A program made the position numbers and the translations under genes. DNA of 64,000 nucleotides. It comes from Hypericibacter adhaerens (GTDB lineage Bacteria > Pseudomonadota > Alphaproteobacteria > Dongiales > Dongiaceae). Each line of letters opens with the position of its first letter. Within the stretch, counting starts at the first letter, position 1. Shown piece after piece: positions 35,507-44,414 of this stretch. The stretch spans positions 2,631,001 through 2,695,000 of the forward strand of contig NZ_CP042582.1 in NCBI RefSeq assembly GCF_008728835.1, in the 5' to 3' direction. The notes below the pieces were generated by a model. The model had not been told where the DNA came from and did no database searches. It was given only the letters and a program-made list of their open reading frames with translations.

Positions 35507-37654
35507 TTACTGGATCCAGATCTCCGCGCTGGCGCTGCGCCCCGCCTTGTCGATGACCGTGATGCGCGTCTCGCCCAGCCCGTCGGGAAGCCATTCGGCC
35601 TGGCGGCGCCAGGGCTGGGTGCTCAGCGGGCGGCCGTTGACGAGCCAGATCAGGGGCAGCTCGCCGCCGGTCACCTCCAGCGGCAGGCTCTCGATGCGAT
35701 CGCCCGACCGCAGCTCGACCACGGCCCCATCCTGCGGGAAGGTGAGATTCGGCCCCTGCACCGCCGAGGGCGAACGCCAGGCGCTGGCCGCCGGCTGGAA
35801 CCGCCGCAGCGCCGGCGGCAGCTCGCTGTTGGAAGCGAGGATCGCGCCCACCGGTGCGGCCCCTGACGGCTTCATGAGCGCGGCCGCGCCCGTCGGCGGC
35901 GGCAGCAGATCGAAGGCCTCGTAGAGAAGGGGCGCGGCCGCGTCGCGCCCCATCCGGCCGGGCGAGAAGCTGCCATCGGGCCGGCCGACCCAGACGCCGA
36001 TGGTCCAGTCCCGGTCATAGCCGATCGCCCAGGCATCGCGGAACCCGTAGGAGGTACCGGTCTTATAGGCGATCTGGCGCTGCCGGCGGCCGTCGCTCGC
36101 GATCAGGCGGTTGGGCGGCGGGGGCATGTCCTCGAGGATATGCGTCACATACCAGGCCGCGAGCGGGCTCATCAGGACCTGGCTGTCGCCGGCTTCCTGG
36201 TCGGCGCGGAACCGCAACGGCATCGTCACGCCGCCATTGGCCAGCCCGGCATAGAGCGTGACCAAGTCCTGGAGCGTCACGCCGACGCCGCCCAGCGCGA
36301 TCGGCAGGCCCGGCTGCTCGGCCGCGGCGGGCAGGCGCAAGGCGACGCCGCTCAACCCGAAGCGCCGCGCCAGTTCCAGAGGGCCGATCCGGTCGAGCAA
36401 GGCCACGGCTGGCAGGTTGAGCGACATCTGCAGCGCCTCGCGCGCCGTGACCTCGCCATGGAAGCGGTTGTCGAAATTGCGCGGGGCGTAATCGCCGAAC
36501 CGCATCGGCCGATCGACCATGATGGTCTCGGGATGGATGAAAAGCCCGTCGAAGGCGAGGCCGTAGATGAAGGGCTTGAGCGTCGAGCCTGGCGAGCGCA
36601 CCGCCGTGACCATGTCGATCGGCCCGTAGCGGCCGCTGTCGAGGATACCGGTCGAGCCGACATAGCCGCGCACCGTGCGATCGCTGTTATGGACCGCCAG
36701 GATCGCGATGGTGGCCCCATTCTCGAGCTCGCTTTGACGGCGGGCCACCAATGCCTCGAGCCCCCGCTGCAGGCTGGCCTCGATGGTGGTCCTGATCGCC
36801 GCCGCCGCGGGATCGGCGCGCCGCAGCCGGTCGGCCAGATGCGCCGCCACCATCGGCGCCTCGCGACGGCCCGGAGGCACCGGCTCGCCGCTCGTCTCGG
36901 CGAAGGCCGCGGCATCCAGCAGGCCGGCGTCTTCCATCCGCGCCAGCACATGATTGCGCGCCTCGCGGGCGGCGACGGGGTTGCGGTCGGGCCGCACCCG
37001 CTCGGGCGATTGCGGGAGAGCCACCAGCATCGCAGCCTCGGCATCGGTCAGGTGGAGCGGTTCCTTGCCGAAATAGAACAGCGAGGCGGCCCGCACGCCC
37101 TCGAGATTGCCGCCATAGGGTGCCAGCGTCAGATAGATGCCGAGGATCTCGCTCTTGGAAAAATGCGCCTCGAGCTGGACCGCGCGCAGCATCTCGATCA
37201 GCTTGGATTGGAGCGTGCGGGGCCGCGGCTCGAGCAGGCGGACCGTCTGCATGGTGAGGGTCGAGGCACCGGACACGACCGACCCGGTCCGCGCCCACTG
37301 CCAGGCGGCACGCAGGACGGCCAGCGGATCGACGCCCGCATGCCAATGGAAGCGTCGATCCTCGTAAGCCACCAGCATCTGCAGGAAGCGGGGATCGACC
37401 GCCTGCACCGTCACCGGCAAGCGCCAGGCGCCGTCCGCTGCCGCGAAGGGCCGCAGGAGCTGTCCGTTCGAATCCTCGACCAGCACCGACAGGTTGCGCA
37501 GCCGGCCGAGCTCGGGCGGGAACAGCCGGTCGAGACCGGCGACGGCTGCCAGCGCGATCCCGAGCAAGAGGAGCGCCAGCGCCAGCCGGCGCCGGCGAGA
37601 GCCGCCGGCGCCGCGCTGGATGCGATCCCCTTCCCTTTTCATGCGCAGGCGCAT
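35507..37654 (-). CDS. pbpC: Penicillin-binding protein 1C
   Basis: 715 residues. One membrane helix near residues 22-42, then the GT51 glycosyltransferase domain with EDRRFHWHAGVDPLAVLRA and GASTLTMQTVRL, then a transpeptidase domain with the catalytic serine S357 in the SxxK motif STLK (residues 357-360), SLN and KTGTS motifs, and a C-terminal BiPBP_C domain (LPLIWLVNGRPL). It polymerises peptidoglycan and repairs damage. It lies 22 bp downstream of the alpha-2-macroglobulin gene, the conserved yfhM-pbpC pairing. Confidence 0.95.
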   Translation of the reverse strand: MRLRMKREGDRIQRGAGGSRRRRLALALLLLGIALAAVAGLDRLFPPELGRLRNLSVLVEDSNGQLLRPFAAADGAWRLPVTVQAVDPRFLQMLVAYEDRRFHWHAGVDPLAVLRAAWQWARTGSVVSGASTLTMQTVRLLEPRPRTLQSKLIEMLRAVQLEAHFSKSEILGIYLTLAPYGGNLEGVRAASLFYFGKEPLHLTDAEAAMLVALPQSPERVRPDRNPVAAREARNHVLARMEDAGLLDAAAFAETSGEPVPPGRREAPMVAAHLADRLRRADPAAAAIRTTIEASLQRGLEALVARRQSELENGATIAILAVHNSDRTVRGYVGSTGILDSGRYGPIDMVTAVRSPGSTLKPFIYGLAFDGLFIHPETIMVDRPMRFGDYAPRNFDNRFHGEVTAREALQMSLNLPAVALLDRIGPLELARRFGLSGVALRLPAAAEQPGLPIALGGVGVTLQDLVTLYAGLANGGVTMPLRFRADQEAGDSQVLMSPLAAWYVTHILEDMPPPPNRLIASDGRRQRQIAYKTGTSYGFRDAWAIGYDRDWTIGVWVGRPDGSFSPGRMGRDAAAPLLYEAFDLLPPPTGAAALMKPSGAAPVGAILASNSELPPALRRFQPAASAWRSPSAVQGPNLTFPQDGAVVELRSGDRIESLPLEVTGGELPLIWLVNGRPLSTQPWRRQAEWLPDGLGETRITVIDKAGRSASAEIWIQ

Positions 37655-37676
37655 GCGGTCTGCCCCGATCGCGAGG

Positions 37677-40600
37677 TTACGGCGCAGCCGCCCCGATCTC
37701 CGCCTCGCCCATCTCGCCGCGCCCGATGCGGGTCGGCCGATACATGTCCTCGACGGAGGTGGCCGGCACGCGGTAGCGGCCCGGCGTCACCGCGCGGATC
37801 ATGTAGGCGAAGCTGTACTCGTAGCCGGGATAGCTCTCGAAGCCGGTGATGAAGCGGTCGTCGAGATACTCGGTATAGAGCGCCTGGGAGAGATCGGGCA
37901 GCCAGGAGAACTGATCGGTGTCTCGGGCATTGGCCAAGCGGACATTCTCCAGCTCGAACCCGGCCGGCAAGAGGTCGATCAGGAGCGCCTGGCTGGCGCG
38001 CGGGCCGTCATCGCGGATCGTGACCACCGCCACGATCACGTCGTTCTGCGCGACATGGGAAAGATCGGTGGTTTCGCCCGCGAGCGTGAAATATTTCCGC
38101 TCGATGGTGAAACCCTGATCCTGGACCGCCCTGCGCGACTTGCTGGGAACGCCGAAGACCGTGGTGTTGGCCCAGACCGGCGTATCGCCGCGATTGGCAA
38201 TGCTGAGGCCCGTCGAGATCTGCTCGAGCTTGGGCCGCAGATAGAGCGGTGCCGTGCGGTCCTGAGGCTGCCCGTCGTCCAGCGCGACCGCGAAGCGGGG
38301 GCTGCTGCCGATCGCGGCCCCGGCCAGCACGATCCAGCCCTGCTCCTGCGTGCTGAGCCAGGGATCGTTGGAGACGCCTGCCGCCACGTCTTCGACCAGC
38401 GGCCCCGGATCGATCCCGGGAACCTTCGCCTCCACCGAAAGCGCCAGCAGCGCCGCGGTGTCGCGCAGGTCGGTCTCGTAGTAGTCGTTGTCCACGCCGC
38501 CCCAGCGCCGGCGCGTATCGAGCGCCGCCTTCGCCGCCTCGCCGGCGCGGGTCCCGTCGCCGATCAGGGCCAGCGCGGCGCCCAGCTGCATCATCGCGAG
38601 CTTGCTGGGCAGCTTCTGCTTGTTGCGGTCGAACATGTAGCGCACCAGTCCCGGATCGGCCGCGTTGGCGCTCGCCAGCACATAGATGGCATAGGAGCGC
38701 GAGGCGAGCGCCGAGGGGCTGTCGTTCTGGTGGTCGGCCGCGTGGTAGCGCAGCCAGTCCAGCCCCTGCTTGTAGGCGAAGTCGGGCACGTTGTAGCCCT
38801 TCGCCCGCGCCCGCGTCAGGAAATCCATCGCATAGGAAGAGAGCCAGGGTTCCGTGGTGCCGTAGGAATCCCACAGCGCGAAGCTGCCGTCCCAGCGTTG
38901 CATCTCGAGCACGCGCCCGATGGCGCCCTGCACCCGCCGCGTCAGCCCGGTATCGTCGTCGACGAGCCCCAGCTCGCGTTCCAGATCGGCGGCATAGAGC
39001 AGCGGCAGCGCCCGGCTGACGGTCTGCTCGATGCAGCCATAGGGATAGCGGTCGAGCCCGCGCAGCACACCCGCCAGATCGAAATCCGGCCGGCTGCCGA
39101 GGCTGGTCAGCACCTCGCCGGTCCCGGGCAGATAGCCCGCGACCAGATCGGGTCCCAGCTTGAAACTGTCGCCGGGCTGGAGCTGATGCGCCACGCGCTG
39201 AACCTCGGGCAGCTGCGCCGGGCGCACGCCCAGGACGAGCTGGCGGTCGAGCTTGAAGCCTTCGGGCCCCTCGATCGCGACCGTGATATGGCCGGTGCCG
39301 ACCGTATGGCCCAGCAGCGGCACCGTCAGCACCGCCGCCTCGCCTTGCGCAAGATCGCGATCGGCGGCGGCGCCGTCCCCCAGCTGGAACACATCGTCGC
39401 TGGTGATGGCGACGTGATAGGTGCCGGCCGGCGCCTCCATGTTCTGCAGGCTGAGCGTCAGCGTCGAACGGTCGCCCGGTGCCAGGAAGCGCGGCGTCGA
39501 GATCAGCGCCACCAGCGGGTCGCGCACCACGAGCCCCGCCTCGGCCGCGCCGACCTTCTCGCCGTTCCAGGCGACGGCCATCAGCCGCAGCCGCCCGTTA
39601 TAGTCGGGCAGCTCGAGCGACACCGTGGCCTTGCCGTCGGCATCGAGCTTCACCGGCCCGGAGAACAGGGCGACCAGCGTCGTGCCGGGCGGTGCCGCGC
39701 GCCGGCTCATGGCGGCATCGCCGCCGCTGCGGATCTGGCCGCGCCTTGCATCGCCGGCATCGATCAGCCGGCCATAGAGATCGCGGATCTCCACGCCGAG
39801 CCGCCGCTTGCCGAAGAAATAGTCGAGAGGATCGGGCGTCTTGAAATCGGTGAGCTGCAGCACGCCTTCATCGACGGCCGCGAGCGTGACATAGGCCTCG
39901 CCGGCACCCGCGAGCCCCGAGACCGAGATCGGGACCTGGACGGTCTGGCGCGGGCGGACCACCTCGGGCAGCGTCATGTTCACGGCCAGGTTATGCAGCT
40001 CGGAATCGATCCCCAGCCAGGCGACGCCGATGGCGCGCCCGGGCCCGCGAGCCTGTTCCGAGGAGCCCGGCCGGAAGGCGGTCGCGAGGATATAGGCGCC
40101 GGCGCCCCACTTTCCGTCGACATCGAACTTGACCTCGACGCCATCGGGCGTGGCATCGACGACGCGCGTCTCGAGGATGCGGTCGGTCGCAATCGCCAGC
40201 AGCACCTGGCCGGCGAAAGGCGGCCGCACGAACAGCTTGGCCGTGTCGCCGGGCGCATAGATCGGCTTGTCGGCCGTCACCTGGAGCGTGTCGGGCGTCG
40301 TGCCGGAGCCGGCGCGGGCCCACCAGCCGGCAGTGAAGCGATAGCTGACCGCGGCCCCGCTCTGCGGATCGTAGAGCTCCAGGCGATACTGGCCGTAATC
40401 GACCGGAATTCCGATCTTGGCGGCCCCGTCGGCGCCGATCGCGATTTCGCCGCTGGTGCCGGGAATGTCGCGCACCACGGCCTGATAGTCCCAATAGCCG
40501 TTGCGCAGGAACCACTGATAATCCCAGTCCTCCTGCACGAGGCGATAGCTCACCTTGTCGAGCGCCTTGCGGCTGCCGTCGTCGCCGACGGCGATGGCCT

Positions 40601-42866
40601 CGAACGAGGCGGTGGCGCCCCGGTCGACGGTGTCGTCCGGGAAGAGCGGCTTGAGCCCCAGCGCCAGCGGCCGGTTGCGGATCGGCAGCTCGAGCGTCTC
40701 GGCGATGGAACGCCCGCCGACATCGGCGACCTCGATCCTGACCGTGGCCGAGAGCGGCTGGGCCGTATCGGGGATATTGTCGAGGAAGAGCGGCACCTGA
40801 GCTTCGCCGTTCTCGTCGGTCGTGGTGCCGGCCAGCTCCGTCCGGACGGGATCGATCGTTTCGTCCGCCAGATCGAAATGATAGCCGGGATATTGCGGGA
40901 ACGGGTCCGAGGCCTTGCCGACCACGGCCTCGGCCTTGACCGGCAGGCCGGCGCCGAGCGCGCCGTACAGATATTTCACCGACAGGTCGAGATTGGGCAC
41001 GGTCTCCGCCCCTGGCAGATAGGCCGGCTGGTCGGCGGTGAGTTTGGCCTCGATGCGCGCCGGCACCACCTCTTCGACGAGATAGCTGGCGCTCGCGATC
41101 GGCTTGCCCGCGGGATCGAGATAGGCATTGACGGTCCACACACCGGTGCGCGCCGTGGCCGAGACCGGGATGTCGCGCTGGTAGCTGCCGATGCCGGCAT
41201 CCTTGAGCGCGATCGTTTCGGATTCGCTGCCATCGGGCCGGATGAGCTTCAGCGTCAGGGGCAGGCCCGCCATCGCCTTGCCCGCTTCGTCGCGCAGCAG
41301 GCCCATGAGATGCACGGTCTCGCCGGGGCGGTAAACGCCGCGGTCGAAATAGAGGAAGAGATCGCTGGGGCCCGGCGGCAGGCGGCCGCCGACGCCGCGA
41401 TCGCTCAGATCGAAGGCGGCCTGCGTCAGATCGAGGAAGGCGAAGTCGCCATCCTTGCGCGAGGCGGTCACGGCCACGGCTTCCCGGCCGCCCTCGCCGC
41501 GCAGCAGGCCGGTATCGAAATGCGCCAGCCCGTCGCGGTCGGTCTCGGTGGTGGCGAGGATGTCGTTGTTGCGCGCGAGCAGGTTGACCTCGACCTTGCG
41601 CAAGGCTTCGCCGTCCTGTAGCGACCGCACGAAGAGATTGAGGCCGTCGGCGCCGCTCATCGAGGTCAGGCCGATATCGGTGACGATCAGCCATTGCGTC
41701 GCCTGCTGGACCCAGTTGTCGGCCTCGGTCTGCTCCGGCGGCGAGGCCATCAGCAGATAGACGCCCGGCTGCGTCGCCGGCAGGATCTGCTCGAGGGGAA
41801 TGGCGGTCACGACGCGCTGGTTGGGCTTGGATTCGAGCTCCACCACGCCTTTCCAGACCGTTTCGCCCAGATTGTTGGCGACGTCGTTGCGGTCGTAGCC
41901 GTCGAGCACCCGCAAGAACCGGCCGTCGGTGATCTGGCGGATCAGGTTGCGGTCGTTGATGCGCAGAAGCTCGAGCCTGGCGCTCTCGTAGTTGATGCTG
42001 ACCAGCGGCACGCCCCGGCCGCCGCTGCGAGGCAGCACATAGGTGTTGCTGTCGAATCCCAGGGACGGATCGCGCACGCCGGCGGAAACGGCCAGGATCT
42101 GCTCCTGCATCAGGGCCCGGCGTTCGGCCGAAGGGAAGCCGGCCTTGACGGTGACGTCATAGTCGGTGCCGTAGGCGCCGCCATCGATGCAGAGCTGGTT
42201 GCCGGAGACGGCGAAGCTCGGCTCGAAGACCGGCGTGACGCTCACATAATCCTTGTAGTGGACCTGCTTCGGATCGAGCAGGTTGGCCGTGAAGCGCAGG
42301 CAGAAACGCGGGCTGTCGCCCGTGCGCTCGACATCGACCGTGTCGAGATTGAGACCCAGCAGGTCCTTGAGCTCGGCGATGCGGTCCTGGAAGCTCGGGT
42401 CGTCGGGCGTTTCGCTCTGCGCCATCTGGTAGGCGGTCAGCGCTTCCTCCGGCTGGTCCCAGGCGCGTAGCGCGCCGGCCGTGATGTCGAGCGCCGCGGC
42501 TCGGTCGTCCGGCGTATCGGCCGCCTGATAGGCCATCCAGCCCGCGCCTGCCGCCTGCTCGAAGGATTGCTGGTCGCGATTGAGCTTCGCCAGGGCGAGC
42601 CAGGTCGGATAGTCCGCGCCGCCATAGGCGATGGCCTGCTCGTAATTGGCGATGGCCGTGCTGCGTTGCGCCGCGCGCTCGGCGCTCTCGCCGGCGATCT
42701 TCAGCGCCTGCGCCTTCTCCGCATCCGCCTCGACGACATAGCGATGCTGGATGTCCGCTTCGTATCGGGCGGCCGCCTGCATCGTGACCGACATATCCTG
42801 AGCCCAGGCGGACAAAGCCGGCACCGCGAGCGCGAGGCCGAGCGCAAGGCAACGAACGAAATTCAT
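37677..42866 (-). CDS. Bacterial alpha-2-macroglobulin with intact thioester motif
   Basis: 1,729 residues from ATG 42866, preceded by a GAGGGG site. Residues 1-23 are a signal peptide (ALAVPALSAWAQ), with no lipobox cysteine. MG domains fill the middle (GVYRPGETVHLMGLLRDEAGK and similar), then the thioester domain with C1278 in the CIEQ motif (YPYGCIEQTVSRALPLLY), then the six-helix toroid. The protein traps proteases in the periplasm by covalent attachment after bait cleavage. With pbpC, encoded next, it forms a protease-trap and peptidoglycan-repair pair. Confidence 0.94.
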   Translation of the reverse strand: MNFVRCLALGLALAVPALSAWAQDMSVTMQAAARYEADIQHRYVVEADAEKAQALKIAGESAERAAQRSTAIANYEQAIAYGGADYPTWLALAKLNRDQQSFEQAAGAGWMAYQAADTPDDRAAALDITAGALRAWDQPEEALTAYQMAQSETPDDPSFQDRIAELKDLLGLNLDTVDVERTGDSPRFCLRFTANLLDPKQVHYKDYVSVTPVFEPSFAVSGNQLCIDGGAYGTDYDVTVKAGFPSAERRALMQEQILAVSAGVRDPSLGFDSNTYVLPRSGGRGVPLVSINYESARLELLRINDRNLIRQITDGRFLRVLDGYDRNDVANNLGETVWKGVVELESKPNQRVVTAIPLEQILPATQPGVYLLMASPPEQTEADNWVQQATQWLIVTDIGLTSMSGADGLNLFVRSLQDGEALRKVEVNLLARNNDILATTETDRDGLAHFDTGLLRGEGGREAVAVTASRKDGDFAFLDLTQAAFDLSDRGVGGRLPPGPSDLFLYFDRGVYRPGETVHLMGLLRDEAGKAMAGLPLTLKLIRPDGSESETIALKDAGIGSYQRDIPVSATARTGVWTVNAYLDPAGKPIASASYLVEEVVPARIEAKLTADQPAYLPGAETVPNLDLSVKYLYGALGAGLPVKAEAVVGKASDPFPQYPGYHFDLADETIDPVRTELAGTTTDENGEAQVPLFLDNIPDTAQPLSATVRIEVADVGGRSIAETLELPIRNRPLALGLKPLFPDDTVDRGATASFEAIAVGDDGSRKALDKVSYRLVQEDWDYQWFLRNGYWDYQAVVRDIPGTSGEIAIGADGAAKIGIPVDYGQYRLELYDPQSGAAVSYRFTAGWWARAGSGTTPDTLQVTADKPIYAPGDTAKLFVRPPFAGQVLLAIATDRILETRVVDATPDGVEVKFDVDGKWGAGAYILATAFRPGSSEQARGPGRAIGVAWLGIDSELHNLAVNMTLPEVVRPRQTVQVPISVSGLAGAGEAYVTLAAVDEGVLQLTDFKTPDPLDYFFGKRRLGVEIRDLYGRLIDAGDARRGQIRSGGDAAMSRRAAPPGTTLVALFSGPVKLDADGKATVSLELPDYNGRLRLMAVAWNGEKVGAAEAGLVVRDPLVALISTPRFLAPGDRSTLTLSLQNMEAPAGTYHVAITSDDVFQLGDGAAADRDLAQGEAAVLTVPLLGHTVGTGHITVAIEGPEGFKLDRQLVLGVRPAQLPEVQRVAHQLQPGDSFKLGPDLVAGYLPGTGEVLTSLGSRPDFDLAGVLRGLDRYPYGCIEQTVSRALPLLYAADLERELGLVDDDTGLTRRVQGAIGRVLEMQRWDGSFALWDSYGTTEPWLSSYAMDFLTRARAKGYNVPDFAYKQGLDWLRYHAADHQNDSPSALASRSYAIYVLASANAADPGLVRYMFDRNKQKLPSKLAMMQLGAALALIGDGTRAGEAAKAALDTRRRWGGVDNDYYETDLRDTAALLALSVEAKVPGIDPGPLVEDVAAGVSNDPWLSTQEQGWIVLAGAAIGSSPRFAVALDDGQPQDRTAPLYLRPKLEQISTGLSIANRGDTPVWANTTVFGVPSKSRRAVQDQGFTIERKYFTLAGETTDLSHVAQNDVIVAVVTIRDDGPRASQALLIDLLPAGFELENVRLANARDTDQFSWLPDLSQALYTEYLDDRFITGFESYPGYEYSFAYMIRAVTPGRYRVPATSVEDMYRPTRIGRGEMGEAEIGAAAP

Positions 42867-43137
42867 GATCCCCTCGTGATGATCGGCGCCCGTCGCAGCC
42901 GCGAAGCGCCTAAGCCCCCGCAAGCCACCATGAAATTGTGACCGCTGCATGGCCATGTGGACAGGGATTGTGAATTTTGTCGTGCGTCTTTTAGGAAGCG
43001 GTTCTTGGCCAGCGACTCAATCTTCTTCGGCTTCGCCAGGAGTGCCTATCGGCAACAGCCATCCCCCGCGCAACAGGCCAGATCTCATCTTCCTCAGGAA
43101 GTTGAGGTATTAAAAATATACTTTATATATCAATATA
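42867..43137. other. Intergenic region with an AT-rich island between the macroglobulin and Gfo/Idh genes
   Basis: 271 bp. The part at 43104-43146 is almost pure A/T (TATTAAAAATATAC and TATATATC), unlike the surrounding GC-rich DNA, and covers the end of the Gfo/Idh gene. It may hold the macroglobulin promoter, but I see no clear -35/-10 pair at a normal spacing. Confidence 0.45.
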
Positions 43138-44154
43138 TTATGATGGTTTCTTGGTTGTCGCAGCGCTTCTGTCGAGAGCGAATTGAATCTGCTCCAGGAG
43201 CTTCACCACGCGCAAGCCGCGCGCGCCATCGGCAACCGAATCGGCATTGCTTTCGATCACCGCGGCGAAGTGATCGACGAGCCGCGCGAGCGCTTCGCCC
43301 TCCGCCATCGGGAGCGCCTCCCATCCGCCGGTGCGATAGGCCGGCCGTATCATCGTGCCCGCCTTCGCCGATCCGGGAACAGCGATGCCGCGGTCATAGA
43401 GCTTGAGCCGGCCATCGCTCGCGAGATCGTCCCAGACCAGCATCCGGTCGCTGCCGCCGATCACGAGGCGGCGCACCTTCTCGGGCGACATCCAGCTCCA
43501 GTGGAAATGTGCCGTCCAGCCCGACGCGAACCGCAGCGAGGCATGCACGATGTCGGGAACGCCGGGATTGACATGACATTGCCCGACGGCATCGACCCGG
43601 ACCGGCAGCTCGTCCTGCAGCTCGGTCAGCAGCGAGAGATCGTGCGGCGCCAGGTCCCACAGCACGTTCACGTCCGGCTGGAACAGGCCGAGATTGAGGC
43701 GCTGCCCCTCGCAATAGGTGATCCGCCCCAAGCGCCCTTGCCGCACGAGCTGGCGGATCGCATCGCCGGGGCCGGTGAAGAGCAAAGTATGGTCGACCAT
43801 CAGCACGCGGTTCTGGCGCCGGGCCAGGGCTACCAGCGCCTCGCCTTCCGAGGACCGGGTGCAGAGCGGCTTCTCCACCAGCACATGGGCCCCGCGCTCC
43901 AGGGTGGCGCGCGCGAGGTCGTAATGCGTGGAGACCGGGCTTGCGATCACCACGGCATCGAGGCACGCATGATCCCGGATCAGCGCGGCGCCGTCCTCAT
44001 AAAGCGCGCCGTCATGTCCCGCCTCGCGCGAGGCCAGGCGTCGCGCAGCGCTGGGATCCGCGACGGCGGCGACATGGAAGGCGGGATGGGCGACCAGATT
44101 GCGCAGCAGATTCGGCCCCCAGTGGCCATAGCCGATCAACCCGACCGAGAGCAT
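43138..44154 (-). CDS. Gfo/Idh/MocA-family NAD(P)-dependent oxidoreductase
   Basis: 338 residues from ATG 44154; the open frame extends upstream without family sequence. The Rossmann domain has VGLIGYGHWGPNLLRNL and the catalytic-lysine motif EKP (HVLVEKPLCT). The C-terminal half matches sugar- or inositol-type oxidoreductases (LFQPDVNVLWDLAPHDLSLL). It would oxidise a hydroxyl of a sugar or nucleotide sugar with NAD(P). It is divergent from the sphingolipid genes; a role in a sugar headgroup is possible but only by position. Confidence 0.85.
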   Translation of the reverse strand: MLSVGLIGYGHWGPNLLRNLVAHPAFHVAAVADPSAARRLASREAGHDGALYEDGAALIRDHACLDAVVIASPVSTHYDLARATLERGAHVLVEKPLCTRSSEGEALVALARRQNRVLMVDHTLLFTGPGDAIRQLVRQGRLGRITYCEGQRLNLGLFQPDVNVLWDLAPHDLSLLTELQDELPVRVDAVGQCHVNPGVPDIVHASLRFASGWTAHFHWSWMSPEKVRRLVIGGSDRMLVWDDLASDGRLKLYDRGIAVPGSAKAGTMIRPAYRTGGWEALPMAEGEALARLVDHFAAVIESNADSVADGARGLRVVKLLEQIQFALDRSAATTKKPS

Positions 44155-44414
44155 GCCTCTTCCTTCCGGGGCCCCTTGCCGATCGGGCCCTGAGCGGCAG
44201 CGCTTTCTTGCGCGTGGCAAGGCCGCGCGTCAAGCTGGCTGCGGCTTTGCCACCGGCGCCGCCCCCCGAGCCCCGCGCGGGTGGCCGGCCTTGTTCCGGG
44301 CCGGCCGATTTGCTAAGAGCCAGCGCCCGCGCCCCGGTCACGCGACCGGCATCCGGAACGATTTCGAGCCTCTCCGGCCCCTTGGAGCGCGCGCACCGCC
44401 GATTTCCTCTCGAG

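Noticed and set aside
36140-37849. 569-residue plus-strand open frame opposite pbpC
   Set aside because: Shadow of pbpC and the end of the macroglobulin gene; composition is arginine/histidine-rich with no motif.
42957-43406. 149-residue plus-strand open frame across the AT-rich island
   Set aside because: Arginine/proline-rich, opposite the Gfo/Idh gene for half its length, without a ribosome site or family.
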